64,000 nt of DNA from HR10 sp964615335. GTDB lineage: Bacteria; Acidobacteriota; Blastocatellia; HR10. The translations under genes and the position numbers were made by a program. Shown in pieces: positions 7,553 to 16,317 of this stretch (position 1 is its first letter; the number at the start of each line of letters is the position of its first letter). The stretch is taken from the NCBI GenBank assembly GCA_964615335.1, contig CAZTMT010000003.1:180478-244477 (forward strand), given 5' to 3'. Below the pieces are notes generated by a model that searched no databases, was not told the DNA's origin, and was given only the letters and a program-made list of their open reading frames with translations.

Positions 7553-9373
7553 ATGGGGAAAAGCATCGCAAAGGGCGTGGCCGTTTCAATGCTCCTTATC
7601 CTTTGTCTGGAAGGGGTGCGCTCCAATTCGACGGGGCCGATCCCCAGTGTCTCGGGCGTTCCCGCAGGAGGAGGATTCCCCGCGGAGAGAACGTGCATGC
7701 AACTGGGGTGTCACAGCTCGTTCTCTCTGAATCCGGACGCTCGGGGGAAAATCGAGCTTCTCGGCGTGCCCGATAACTATATTCCGGGGCAGAGGTACAC
7801 GCTCACGTTTCGGATCACGCATCCGGATTCGGATCGGCGGCGGTGGGGGTTTCAGGTAACGGCCGTGGAGACGGCGACGTTCCTGCCGGCGGGCGAGCTG
7901 GAAGTCACCGACCAACGCAATACGCAAAAAATTGATGAACCCTCTCTGGGCGGACGACAGTACATCAGCCACACTTTTCTGGGCACGGGACAGGGGCGAA
8001 CCGGAGGCTTCAGTTGGACATTCGGTTGGACCGCGCCAGCGCCTGGCCGCGGCGATGTGGCCTTTTATGGCAGTGGGAATGCAGCCAACGGAGATTCCAC
8101 TCCTTTGGGGGATAAGATCTACAATCCGACGCCTCGGCCTCTGGCCGTCGCCAAGGGGCAGTTTCTCTTTGTCGAAAGGGCTGCGCAGGCGGGAGTGGCC
8201 TCCAGCCGGGGATCCGGAGTCGCCGTGGGCGATTTCGATGGGGATGGATTTCCGGATATTTACCTGGCGCGAGCGGGTCAGGACCTTCTCTTCCGCAATC
8301 GGGGAGATGGAAGTTTTGTGGAGGTCGCTCAAACGGCAGGGATTCGCGAGCAGGAGGAAGGACGCGCGGCCGCCTGGGGGGATTTCGATGGGGATGGCCG
8401 GCTGGATCTCTACGTGGTGAACGTCGGTTCGGACGTTTTGTATCGGAATAACGGCGATGGGACATTCACCGACGTCTCAGCCCAAGCGGGGATCGGAGAT
8501 GCGACCTCCGGACGCGCCGTGGTCTGGGCCGATTTCGATGGAGACGGGTACAGGGATCTCTACGTCGTCAACGAAGGGCAGGACCTGCTCTACTGGAATA
8601 ACGGCAACGGTACCTTCACTCGAGCTGATCCTGATCTCAATGGCCTGAAGGAGCAAGCGGCGGGTTGGGGAGTCGCCGTGGCCGACTACAACGGGGATGG
8701 GCGACTGGATCTGTTCGTGGCTAATGAGGGGCAGAGTTTTTTGTACCGAAATAATGGGGATCGGACGTTCAGCGAAGTCGCCGTCGTCGCGGGGATTCAC
8801 ACCGCAGGGGTTCAAGGGCGAGGGGCTGCCTGGGGAGATTTCGATAAAGACGAGCGTCCGGATCTGTTCCTGGTCGCTGTGGGCCAGGACTTTCTCTTTC
8901 GAAACAAGGGGGATGGGACATTCGAAGACGTGACCGCAAGGGCACGTGTGGCCGATACGGCGATTGGGGCCGTAGCCGTGTGGGCCGACTACGATCGCGA
9001 TGGCGATCTGGATCTTTTCGTCGGCAATGACGGTCAGGACTTCCTTTACCGAAACAATGGGGATGGGACGTTCAATGAAGTCGCCCGCTTCTCCGGAATG
9101 ACGGATGAGGCTGTCGCTCAGAGCGCAGCCTGGGCGGATTTCGACGGAGATGGGAATGTGGATCTTTTCGTCTCAAATGCCGATGGAAATTTCCTGTACC
9201 GAAATCCGGGGCGGTCGGGAACGACGTCAAGCAATGCCTGGGTCCCGATGTCGGAGCGCGGTCTGGGCTTGTGGCTCGTAGATTTGCTTCAGACGCTCAA
9301 AGTGCGCGTGAAGTCGGCATATGCGCGAATCGCGAGAGCCGTGGGACTGGCCGACTCCGGAGGATCCCGGTGA
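7553..9373 (+). CDS. Secreted FG-GAP/VCBS repeat protein with Reeler-like N-terminal domain
   Basis: 606 residues from the ATG at 7553, preceded by GGGAGAAAAG. A signal peptide is followed by a choice-of-anchor-V/Reeler-like domain (about residues 25-195) containing CMQLGCH, i.e. Cys-x4-Cys-His instead of the more usual CxxCH at this point. Seven or so FG-GAP repeats follow (from about 200 to 565), each with a calcium-binding DFDGDG-type loop (VGDFDGDGFPDIYL, WGDFDGDGRLDLYV and so on) and an LYRNNGDGTF strand; these form a beta-propeller. Such proteins are extracellular, with adhesive or binding roles. The last 40 residues are basic and of unknown function. It converges with the outer-membrane barrel gene. 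Confidence 0.85.
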   Translation: MGKSIAKGVAVSMLLILCLEGVRSNSTGPIPSVSGVPAGGGFPAERTCMQLGCHSSFSLNPDARGKIELLGVPDNYIPGQRYTLTFRITHPDSDRRRWGFQVTAVETATFLPAGELEVTDQRNTQKIDEPSLGGRQYISHTFLGTGQGRTGGFSWTFGWTAPAPGRGDVAFYGSGNAANGDSTPLGDKIYNPTPRPLAVAKGQFLFVERAAQAGVASSRGSGVAVGDFDGDGFPDIYLARAGQDLLFRNRGDGSFVEVAQTAGIREQEEGRAAAWGDFDGDGRLDLYVVNVGSDVLYRNNGDGTFTDVSAQAGIGDATSGRAVVWADFDGDGYRDLYVVNEGQDLLYWNNGNGTFTRADPDLNGLKEQAAGWGVAVADYNGDGRLDLFVANEGQSFLYRNNGDRTFSEVAVVAGIHTAGVQGRGAAWGDFDKDERPDLFLVAVGQDFLFRNKGDGTFEDVTARARVADTAIGAVAVWADYDRDGDLDLFVGNDGQDFLYRNNGDGTFNEVARFSGMTDEAVAQSAAWADFDGDGNVDLFVSNADGNFLYRNPGRSGTTSSNAWVPMSERGLGLWLVDLLQTLKVRVKSAYARIARAVGLADSGGSR

Positions 9374-9405
9374 CTTCGAGGAGATGCGACAAAGTCCCCC
9401 TCTCT

Positions 9406-11691
9406 TCAGAAGGTGACCCGCATCCCCCCGGTGAAAAGGTGCGCGCGGTATCCCAGGGCGGAGGGGGAGATTCCACGGCGGCATACGAGCGTGAGAGAGG
9501 GAGAAGCCAGGCATTCTCGTTCGCCATATCCGCTGTAGTCGTACTCCACGTGGGCCTGGATGCGCTTGTGCACAGGAACCTGTATTCGCGCATAGGGCCG
9601 GTGAAAGGACAGAGGAAGACTGCCGCGCAGGTGAACCAGGCGATAGCCGAGGCTGAGGTGCAGGTCCCGCAGAAGAAGGGCGGTCAGGCCGGAGTGGAGA
9701 ACGTGGCTCTTTTCCAGATAGAGAAGAGGGGGAATGGGAGCATCCCGAACGCGCAGATCGAGCGTATGGATCTGCGCCGTAACGTGCCCGCGGGTGTAGT
9801 CCGCATCGAGAGTGAATCGCTCCTGAGGGGACCAGGAGAAGGAAACCCCTCCCTGACGATTTCGGTTCTGGTTGAGAAAGATGTGGTCCAGAGCGAGCGC
9901 GCGGCTCGGGCGCAGGGCGTCGGAGACCGCTGCCGAAAACGTGACGTGCCATTTCTCAGAAGGGGCAAGCTGCACGCGGAGTCGTCCGCGCTGATCGTCG
10001 CGAGGTCCGACGCCCGAGAACTCCGTCAAAGAACCTCCGTTCTCATAGTCGAGCGCGATGCGCAACGCGCGGGACCTTCGATAGGTGAAACCCGCCAGCA
10101 GCGTCTGTGCTGTCTGCCGCGTCTCTTCGCGCCGCGTGCGAAATAGGGAAGGAAAGTCGGGGCCCAAGATGGAATCCCGTCCTTCGTCCTGAGCCTGCAC
10201 GCGAACGCGACGGTGTTCGACGCGATGCCCGGCGCGCACACTCATCCGGGACGTGAGGGCAAAATCCGCCTCCCATTGATTGGCCAGCGAGGTCACCGAG
10301 AGGTGACGAAACGAATGCTCCTGGCGCGTGACAGGGGTCTGAGGGTCATCCAGATTCGAGAAGCGCTCGACAAGATCCCGCGAGCCCGCGATCGTGAAGT
10401 GCGTTCCTCGAAACCTGGTGGTGAGATGAAGTCGGCGAGTGAGCGAAATCCGGACCGATCCGTCACCCACCGTGAAGGGCTTGCTCGGACCAGCTTGTGC
10501 CAGAGCTAACCCATTGGAGGCGAAGATCGCTGTCTCCCGATTGAGGACAACCCCCTGGAACTCCTGAGCGAGGATGTGAACGACGCTCGCTTTGCTGTAA
10601 GAGACCCGCGCCGTGAAGGCGATACGCGGCACGCGATAGGACGTCACTGCTAGGCGCGTTGCCGGGAGCGTGCTCCGAAGCCGGACGCTTCGTCCGAAGT
10701 CCGTCAGAAAAAGCTGCTGAAAGCCAAAGATCGGGTCCGGGTCATTCCCCACACTGAAGTTCCCGGGCAGAATATATCCCGGATCGTCCTTGAACGTCCG
10801 AAACGCCTGTTCCACGCTGATTCGGAGCCATCCCCAGCGCACGTCGGCTCCGATGACGTAATCGTTCGCGCTGTTTTTCACTTGCCGGGCCAGCAGGAAT
10901 TCGTCTCCGCCTAAGTTCACCGTGGTGAAGGCCGGCCCCCACGCCGTATTGCGCGCGTACCCGAGATGAAGCTGAAAGCGCGGGGCATCGGGGAAAAGAT
11001 CCAGGCGAGCTTGCGAGAAGCGGCGCGTCGTGTCGGAGCGGTGCTGGTCGCTCAAGAGACCTCGCGCGAGAAGCGGATTCGCGAAGTCGGGGATCGAGGT
11101 GAAATAGTCAATCTTCTGGTAGCGATAGCGGAAGACATAAAAGAGGTTCTTCTTGAGATACACGTCGGCCGTGTTGTACGGGTCTCCTCCCCAGTTGTTC
11201 AGATTCACCTGAAGGTGATCGAAGAGGCGGCCGCGACTCTCCGGAGCACTCAGATCGAAGGAAGAGTGGAAGAGCTTGAGACCTTCGCCGAGATTCAGAT
11301 GGCTGCGGTACACGTCTTCATTCCCCTTCACCGTGCGCAGGCGCGCCCCCCACTGAAGGATCTGCCGGAGAATAAAGCCTCTCACGATGATGTTCTCTTG
11401 AGGCGCCGATCCGGCACTTTCCCCTTCGGAGCTGGTCCCCGCCGCCGACCAGGAGGGAGACATCTCGCGCAATCCCTCGGTCGCACGAGGATCCTGAGAA
11501 GCGCTCAGGGAGCGCTCACGCGTTGCTGCGCGCGATCCTCCCGGATCCTCCGAAGCGGCCTCGGCGCCTGGCGCTCGGGGCGTTTGCGGAACGAGGGCGG
11601 GATGGGCGAGCGAGCGACCAAGACAGAGGGAGAGAAGGAGAGCGCTCCTGGCGCATGAGCCGATCCGTAACATGATGCTGAGATCGCTCAT
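9406..11691 (-). CDS. MtrB/PioB-like outer-membrane beta-barrel, partner of decahaem cytochrome
   Basis: 761 residues: signal peptide (hydrophobic SALLLSLCLG near 15-24), a Pro/Ser/Glu-rich linker to about 110, then about 640 residues of alternating polar/hydrophobic strands with many aromatic ends, finishing in GGMRVTF, a C-terminal phenylalanine typical of Bam-inserted barrels. The gene starts 13 bp after the decahaem cytochrome gene with RBS GGAGAC, so they form an operon. In porin-cytochrome conduits a barrel of about 700 residues sheathes a periplasmic MtrA/DmsE-type decahaem protein; this arrangement matches. A CxxC motif as found in Shewanella MtrB is not seen. Function is inferred from architecture and neighbour, not from clear sequence identity. 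Confidence 0.6.
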   Translation of the reverse strand: MSDLSIMLRIGSCARSALLLSLCLGRSLAHPALVPQTPRAPGAEAASEDPGGSRAATRERSLSASQDPRATEGLREMSPSWSAAGTSSEGESAGSAPQENIIVRGFILRQILQWGARLRTVKGNEDVYRSHLNLGEGLKLFHSSFDLSAPESRGRLFDHLQVNLNNWGGDPYNTADVYLKKNLFYVFRYRYQKIDYFTSIPDFANPLLARGLLSDQHRSDTTRRFSQARLDLFPDAPRFQLHLGYARNTAWGPAFTTVNLGGDEFLLARQVKNSANDYVIGADVRWGWLRISVEQAFRTFKDDPGYILPGNFSVGNDPDPIFGFQQLFLTDFGRSVRLRSTLPATRLAVTSYRVPRIAFTARVSYSKASVVHILAQEFQGVVLNRETAIFASNGLALAQAGPSKPFTVGDGSVRISLTRRLHLTTRFRGTHFTIAGSRDLVERFSNLDDPQTPVTRQEHSFRHLSVTSLANQWEADFALTSRMSVRAGHRVEHRRVRVQAQDEGRDSILGPDFPSLFRTRREETRQTAQTLLAGFTYRRSRALRIALDYENGGSLTEFSGVGPRDDQRGRLRVQLAPSEKWHVTFSAAVSDALRPSRALALDHIFLNQNRNRQGGVSFSWSPQERFTLDADYTRGHVTAQIHTLDLRVRDAPIPPLLYLEKSHVLHSGLTALLLRDLHLSLGYRLVHLRGSLPLSFHRPYARIQVPVHKRIQAHVEYDYSGYGERECLASPSLTLVCRRGISPSALGYRAHLFTGGMRVTF

Positions 11692-11704
11692 GACCTGTCT
11701 CCTC

Positions 11705-12739
11705 TCATCGAAAAAAGAGACGGCTCGTGTTCGAGCCGTGGATCATCACATGGCAGCTCGTGCAATTCTGGTAGCGCGGATCGGTCAGGTCATGAAATCC
11801 CTGCGGGGAATCCCCCGACGCTCCCTGGCGATCCCCGTGACACTCCAGGCAGAGCGAGAGGATCGTACGACGAGTGAGAAGACGGGGATTCGCCGATCCG
11901 TGCGGGACATGGCAGGACAGACATCGGTCGGATTTCAACGAGATGTGCTCGAAGACGAATGGCCCTTCCTTGTCCGTGTGGCAGCGAAGGCACAGGGCAT
12001 CGCGCCCTCCCAGGACGTTCGCGCTCTGTGTGGTGTTCCAGAGAGTATGCTGCTCGTGACACTGCCGGCAGCTCATCCCCCCTTCGGGAACTTTGTGGTG
12101 AAAGGGGCGAAGGAATTCCGCACGAATCTCTCGATGACACTGGTAGCAGAGGGACGGTTCCTCCTCTCGAAGAATATACTTGTGCGTGACCTCCTGATGC
12201 GGGTTGTGACAGTCGTTGCAGGAGACGGCCTCGACGCGATGCTGGTTCTCATGGAATCCGCAAGTGCCGAAGCGCTTCTCCTGATGGCAGGAGGTGCACA
12301 TGGCGACAACCTCGCGAGCGGAAGCTTTTCGCGGGTTGAAGATGTGCCCCCGGCCTCCCGCGCGCACGTGCTCGCGCCCGGGGCCATGACACATTTCACA
12401 TCCTTTCAGAGGAGGAGGGAAGCGAGGATCGCCGATCGTCGCGAAATGCGCCGTGCGGGAGAACCAGGTGTAGAAAGCGGGATGACAGGCCCGGCACGTG
12501 TTCGTTCCCACAAACGCCTCGGAGGCCGGCGTCTGGGAGGACGGATTCTGAGAAGCCGGTTCCGCCCTGAAAGAATCCAAACGCGCGTGGAGAAAAAGGG
12601 AAAGGAGGAGAACACCCGCGATAGGGAGGAAGCCATACTGTCGCACCATCCGCGCTCGCCTTGTCTTCCTGTTCCCCGTGCGTGGGCCTCGGCGACGATC
12701 CCCTGATCGCGCGGGAATTCCAGATGGAGCTTCACTCAT
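11705..12739 (-). CDS. Decahaem c-type cytochrome, MtrA/DmsE-like
   Basis: 344 residues from the ATG at 12739; the ATG at 12649 (MVRQYGFLPIAGVLLL) is an alternative start directly at the signal peptide. Ten CxxCH motifs are present in order: CRACH, CEMCH, CTSCH, CNDCH, CYQCH, CRQCH, CLRCH, CLSCH, CLECH, CTSCH. Length, ten haems and periplasmic export match the MtrA/PioA/DmsE family, whose members carry electrons through an outer-membrane barrel. The immediately downstream barrel gene supports this. No outer-surface cytochrome (OmcA/MtrC type) is visible in the window, so the terminal donor or acceptor is unknown. Confidence 0.85.
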   Translation of the reverse strand: MSEAPSGIPARSGDRRRGPRTGNRKTRRARMVRQYGFLPIAGVLLLSLFLHARLDSFRAEPASQNPSSQTPASEAFVGTNTCRACHPAFYTWFSRTAHFATIGDPRFPPPLKGCEMCHGPGREHVRAGGRGHIFNPRKASAREVVAMCTSCHQEKRFGTCGFHENQHRVEAVSCNDCHNPHQEVTHKYILREEEPSLCYQCHREIRAEFLRPFHHKVPEGGMSCRQCHEQHTLWNTTQSANVLGGRDALCLRCHTDKEGPFVFEHISLKSDRCLSCHVPHGSANPRLLTRRTILSLCLECHGDRQGASGDSPQGFHDLTDPRYQNCTSCHVMIHGSNTSRLFFR

Positions 12740-12848
12740 TCTCCCCTCGCCCTGTGGAGGAAATCTCAAGCGAGATTGTCCGAGGCTTCCGGGGGATTTG
12801 TCAACGAGGGAATCGCCTTCTTGTGCGGCGCCCGGCGTCCGTGCCTCA

Positions 12849-13955
12849 TCACAACACCATGTGGCAGGCCGTCGCTTTGATGAGCAGGTAGACGGGAACG
12901 CCCGGATGCAGATCCAGATCCTGAACGGCGCTCCGGGTCACGCGGACCGTAAATGCCAGATCGCCTCCGACGGCCAGCTCGACGGCTCCCGTATCCGGGG
13001 TGATGCGAGTGACGATCCCCTGCAGGATGTTGCGCGCGCTCGTTTCTCGTGTCGGTGTGCGCGAGACCAGAATGCCCTCCGAGCGGATGCCGAGGACGAC
13101 GCGGCGACCCGGGGGGATGTCGGTGTAGGGAATCTCCAGAAAGCGATCCCGGAGGCTGACGACGGTCACACCCTCCTGGGGACGATGGCCGACGATCTCA
13201 GCGATGAAGAGGTTTTCTTCCGGAACGAGACGGCCTTCCGTCTCGCGCAGCCACTCTCGGAGGACTTCCGCAGGAGGCCCTTGTTTCTGAAGGCGTCCCT
13301 CGGAGAGCAGGAGCGCATCTTCTCCCACGCGGACGGCTTCTCCCACGTGGTGCGTCACGTAGAGGAAGGGGATGCGCGTGCGCTGCTGCAGCGCGAGAAT
13401 CTCTTCCAGCAGGCGCGCTCGCGTCGGCACGTCCACGGCCGAAAGCGGTTCATCCAGAAGCAGAAGCTGCGGTTCTGAAGCCAGGGCTCGTGCCAGAGCA
13501 ACCCGTTGCTGCTCCCCGCCGGAGAGGTTCGCCGGCCGGCGATCCCTCAGGTGCGCGATTCCCAAAAGCGCCAGCCACTCCCGCGCGCGCTCGCGTCGCT
13601 TCTGCCGATCTCCTGCGCGAATCCCATAGGCCACGTTCTCTTCTGCCGTCAGATGCGGGAAAAGAGACGGACTTTGAAACACCACGCCCACGCGCCGCTT
13701 CGAAATGGGCAGGTCCACACCTGCTTCCGAATCGAAGAAAACCTGATCCCCCAGCGCGATTCTCCCCCAGCCGGGGCGCACGATCCCTGCGATCATCTGC
13801 AGGAGTGTCGTCTTGCCCGCCCCTGAAGGGCCGAAAAGGACAGTGATGCCCGCAGCAGCGCGGAACGCCACTTCCAGATGAAAAGACTCGCGCCCTTCGG
13901 AAACGAAACGCTTTCTGACGCTGACCTCAAGCATATCGCCTTCGGCTCGCTTCAT
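12849..13955 (-). CDS. modC: Molybdate ABC transporter ATP-binding protein ModC
   Basis: 368 residues with Walker A GPSGAGKTT (42-50), signature LSGGEQQR, Walker B LLLLDEP and a switch His in LYVTHH. The C-terminal 120 residues form a MOP/TOBE-like domain (SARNILQGIVTRITPDTGAVEL) that binds oxyanions, which distinguishes ModC from other importer ATPases. It is the last gene of modA-modB-modC on the minus strand, 10 bp after modB. Molybdate supply serves molybdopterin enzymes; none is encoded in this window. Confidence 0.92.
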   Translation of the reverse strand: MKRAEGDMLEVSVRKRFVSEGRESFHLEVAFRAAAGITVLFGPSGAGKTTLLQMIAGIVRPGWGRIALGDQVFFDSEAGVDLPISKRRVGVVFQSPSLFPHLTAEENVAYGIRAGDRQKRRERAREWLALLGIAHLRDRRPANLSGGEQQRVALARALASEPQLLLLDEPLSAVDVPTRARLLEEILALQQRTRIPFLYVTHHVGEAVRVGEDALLLSEGRLQKQGPPAEVLREWLRETEGRLVPEENLFIAEIVGHRPQEGVTVVSLRDRFLEIPYTDIPPGRRVVLGIRSEGILVSRTPTRETSARNILQGIVTRITPDTGAVELAVGGDLAFTVRVTRSAVQDLDLHPGVPVYLLIKATACHMVL

Positions 13956-13965
13956 CGGCGCGCGC

Positions 13966-14631
13966 TCAGGAGAATGTCTGAGGGCCCCTGGTCAGTCGGT
14001 TCGCCAGAATGAGGATCACGAGTGAAATCCCCGTCAGAATCCCCACCAGAAGGCGAGCCTGTGCCTCCTCTCCTGCCAGAACGGCTTCATAAATGGCCAG
14101 GGGCATCGTCTGCGTCTTGCCCGGGATGTTGCCCGCAAGTAGCAGCGTTGCTCCGAACTCCCCGAGAGCCCGTGCCAGGCTCAAGACAAAACCGGCGCCA
14201 ATCCCGCGCCAGGCCAGGGGCAAACTGACGCGAAAGAACGTCTCCCATTCGCCCTTGCCCAGCGTGCGCGAGATGATCTCATATTGCGGATCCACGCTCT
14301 CGAACGCCGCGCGCGCCGATCGAATCATGATCGGCAATGCCATGACCGCCGCCGCCAGAGCGGCTCCCGTCCAGTGAAAGGCCACCGTCTGACCGGTCAA
14401 CTCATCCAGCAGTCGTCCGATCACGCCGCGCCGCCCGAAGACAAGAAGCAGATAATACCCGGTGACTGTCGGCGGCAGAACCATCGGGAGCATGCAGAGA
14501 GCTTCGATCCAGGCTTTTCCCGGAAACCGCCGCTTGGCCAGAAGATACCCCATCGCGATCCCCACCACGCTCACCCCTATCATGGCCACGCTCACTACCA
14601 GAAGCGAGAGCTTCACTGCCGATCCGATCAT
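13966..14631 (-). CDS. modB: Molybdate ABC transporter permease ModB
   Basis: 221 residues with about five to six membrane segments and the permease-ATPase coupling loop (EAA-like SRTLGKGEWETFFRVSLPLAWRGI), followed by ARALGEFGATLLLAGNIPGKTQTMPLAIY, a recognisable ModB stretch. The start codon overlaps the modA stop as ATGA, and modC follows after 10 bp, so the three subunits are translationally coupled. Confidence 0.92.
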   Translation of the reverse strand: MIGSAVKLSLLVVSVAMIGVSVVGIAMGYLLAKRRFPGKAWIEALCMLPMVLPPTVTGYYLLLVFGRRGVIGRLLDELTGQTVAFHWTGAALAAAVMALPIMIRSARAAFESVDPQYEIISRTLGKGEWETFFRVSLPLAWRGIGAGFVLSLARALGEFGATLLLAGNIPGKTQTMPLAIYEAVLAGEEAQARLLVGILTGISLVILILANRLTRGPQTFS

Positions 14632-15479
14632 GGGACTTCCCCTCGATCTGCGGGCAGAAACCCGTGTTTTTGCAGGAGGCGTTGCCCCTGAGGGCTCACC
14701 ACCTGTTCGATGAACTGACGGGCGGCTTCCGGGTGCGGACTTCGGGTTGTCACGGCGATCTCGTAGAGGATCGGATCATGGTCGCGTTCGGAGAAGCGCT
14801 CGACCAGGTGCAGGCGCGGGGATTCCCGGAGGATGTCCGACGCGAAGCAGAGGCCGGCTTCGACTTCTCCCCGCCGCACATAGTCGAGGATTTGTCGGGA
14901 GTTCTCGGCCAGAATCAGGCGCTCCTGGAGCGTTTGCCAGAGGCCGCGTCGCTCCAGCATCTGCCGGGCGTAGAATCCGGCCGGAACTGTCTTGGGGTTG
15001 CCGATGACTAAGCGCATCGAGCGGTGACGCGCCAGGTCGGCCAGAGAGCGGAGATCGGCCGAGGCGGTGATGAGCACCAGGAGGTTGCGCGCAAAGGGAC
15101 GGCGAGTCGGAGGGCGGATCAGCTGGCGCGCCTGAAGCTGATCCATGATGAAGGGGGCGGCTGCAGCGAAGACGTCAAAGGGGGCTCCCTCTTCCAGTTG
15201 CCGTTGCAGCACGCCCGAAGCGCCAAAGGCGAACCGCACGGGGATCCCCGTGCGCTCCGTGTAGTGCCGCCCGATCTCCGTGAGCGCTTCCTTCAGGCTG
15301 ATCGCCGCCGCCACGATAAGCTCCGATTCCCCCCTGCCGGTGGCTGTGTCGGTCCTTTCCGAACGGCACGAGGAGAGAGTCAAAGCAATCGGGATCAGGA
15401 TCACGAAGATCCACCGCCAGTGCAGGACACTCCAGGAGGGAACCTCAGTCAAAAAAGCTCTCCGAATTCCCCTTCGCAT
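14628..15479 (-). CDS. modA: Molybdate-binding lipoprotein ModA
   Basis: About 283 residues from the ATG at 15479; a GTG two codons earlier (15485) is also possible. A lipobox LSSC follows a hydrophobic segment, so the mature protein is a lipoprotein. The substrate-binding fold is clear: ELIVAAAISLKEALTEIG, FGASGVLQRQLEEGAPFDVFAAA and VIGNPKTVPAGFYARQ. ModA captures molybdate or tungstate for ModBC. No Shine-Dalgarno is visible, and a TATAAT lies only 11 nt before the ATG, so the mRNA may be leaderless. Confidence 0.9.
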   Translation of the reverse strand: MRRGIRRAFLTEVPSWSVLHWRWIFVILIPIALTLSSCRSERTDTATGRGESELIVAAAISLKEALTEIGRHYTERTGIPVRFAFGASGVLQRQLEEGAPFDVFAAAAPFIMDQLQARQLIRPPTRRPFARNLLVLITASADLRSLADLARHRSMRLVIGNPKTVPAGFYARQMLERRGLWQTLQERLILAENSRQILDYVRRGEVEAGLCFASDILRESPRLHLVERFSERDHDPILYEIAVTTRSPHPEAARQFIEQVVSPQGQRLLQKHGFLPADRGEVP

Positions 15480-15490
15480 ACGCACGATAA

Positions 15491-15496
15491 ATTATA
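15491..15496 (-). promoter_or_regulatory. -10 box of the modABC promoter
   Basis: A perfect TATAAT on the minus strand lies 11 nt upstream of the modA ATG. No convincing -35 hexamer is seen. The expected transcription start would fall at or within a few bases of the GTG/ATG, implying a leaderless or nearly leaderless message. Confidence 0.45.
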
Positions 15497-15653
15497 CCCC
15501 GCGCGATACGGAGCTCACATGGGGAGTACTGGCTCGGGCTCGCAAAAGTCGCGGATTTCGTCAAAGCATCACTCAGGCTCTGCTATGGCGCTACTGACTC
15601 GCCTCTTGAGTCTTGCACGGTTACAATAAGGCTGTCGCGATGTGGGCACCCGG

Positions 15654-15693
15654 CCGGGCTCCCACGAAATCTTTGATTTCGCGGGATGCCCGG
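15654..15693. repeat. REP-like 40-nt hairpin, copy 1
   Basis: CCGGG (15654-15658) pairs with CCCGG (15689-15693) around an internal loop CT/ATG; the inner arm CCCACGAAATC pairs with GATTTCGCGGG (one A-C mismatch) around a TTT loop. A second element at 60379-60418 has the same architecture and shares the CCCACG left arm and GGGATGCCC right end. An overlapping inverted repeat GTGGG/CCCAC (15642-15665) precedes it. It lies just upstream of the Uma2 gene. Confidence 0.5.
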
Positions 15694-15722
15694 TGTGGGG
15701 ATCCCAGTGCGGAGGGAGCTGG

Positions 15723-16292
15723 ATGGAACGTTCTGTTGCTGAAGGAATTCGATTCGAGCGGTACGAAGACTTCCGGCGATGGGTCGAAGACCAGCCCGGT
15801 TACTGGATTCTCGTGAGGGGAGTGCCTATGCTCAGTCCGTCGCCGTCCCGAAAGCATCAACGCGTCTCTCTGCGTTTCGAGCTTCTTCTGGTTGAGACGG
15901 TTCTTCGTCCCGGCCGGGGAGAAGTCTATGATGCCCCGTTAGACGTCAAGCTTCGAGAGGACACGGTCTATCAGCCCGACCTGCTGGTCGTCCTGCGAGA
16001 GCACACCGATCGCTTGCGGGAGACGCATATCGAGGGGGCTCCGGACCTGATCGTCGAGATCCTGTCGCCTTCGACAGCACACCTGGACCTTCTGGAGAAG
16101 CGATACGACTATGCCCAGGCCGGCGTTCGGGAATATTGGATCGTTGATCCGGATACGCGCCGGGTTGAGTTGTATGTCCTGGAGGGGGATCGCCTGACTC
16201 TGGTCGAGACAGCTCGGGACCAGGGGCGCATCCGCAGCCGTTTGATTCCGGATCTGGAGGTGGACCTGGAGGAGCTGTTCCGGGATCTATGA
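15723..16292 (+). CDS. Uma2-family (PF05685) putative restriction-endonuclease-like protein
   Basis: 189 residues from the ATG at 15723, preceded by GGAGGGAG. Family features: YWILVRGVPMLSPSPSRKHQ near residue 27, VYQPDLLVVL (catalytic Asp of the PD-(D/E)XK fold), APDLIVEILSPSTA and KRYDYAQAGVREYWIVDPDTR (Glu and Lys region). Uma2 genes are very numerous in cyanobacteria, Chloroflexota, Planctomycetota and some Acidobacteriota; their role is unknown, though a nuclease fold is predicted. A REP-like hairpin occupies its upstream region. Confidence 0.85.
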   Translation: MERSVAEGIRFERYEDFRRWVEDQPGYWILVRGVPMLSPSPSRKHQRVSLRFELLLVETVLRPGRGEVYDAPLDVKLREDTVYQPDLLVVLREHTDRLRETHIEGAPDLIVEILSPSTAHLDLLEKRYDYAQAGVREYWIVDPDTRRVELYVLEGDRLTLVETARDQGRIRSRLIPDLEVDLEELFRDL

Positions 16293-16317
16293 GTACCGCG
16301 TCCTCTGCGCCGCCCGC

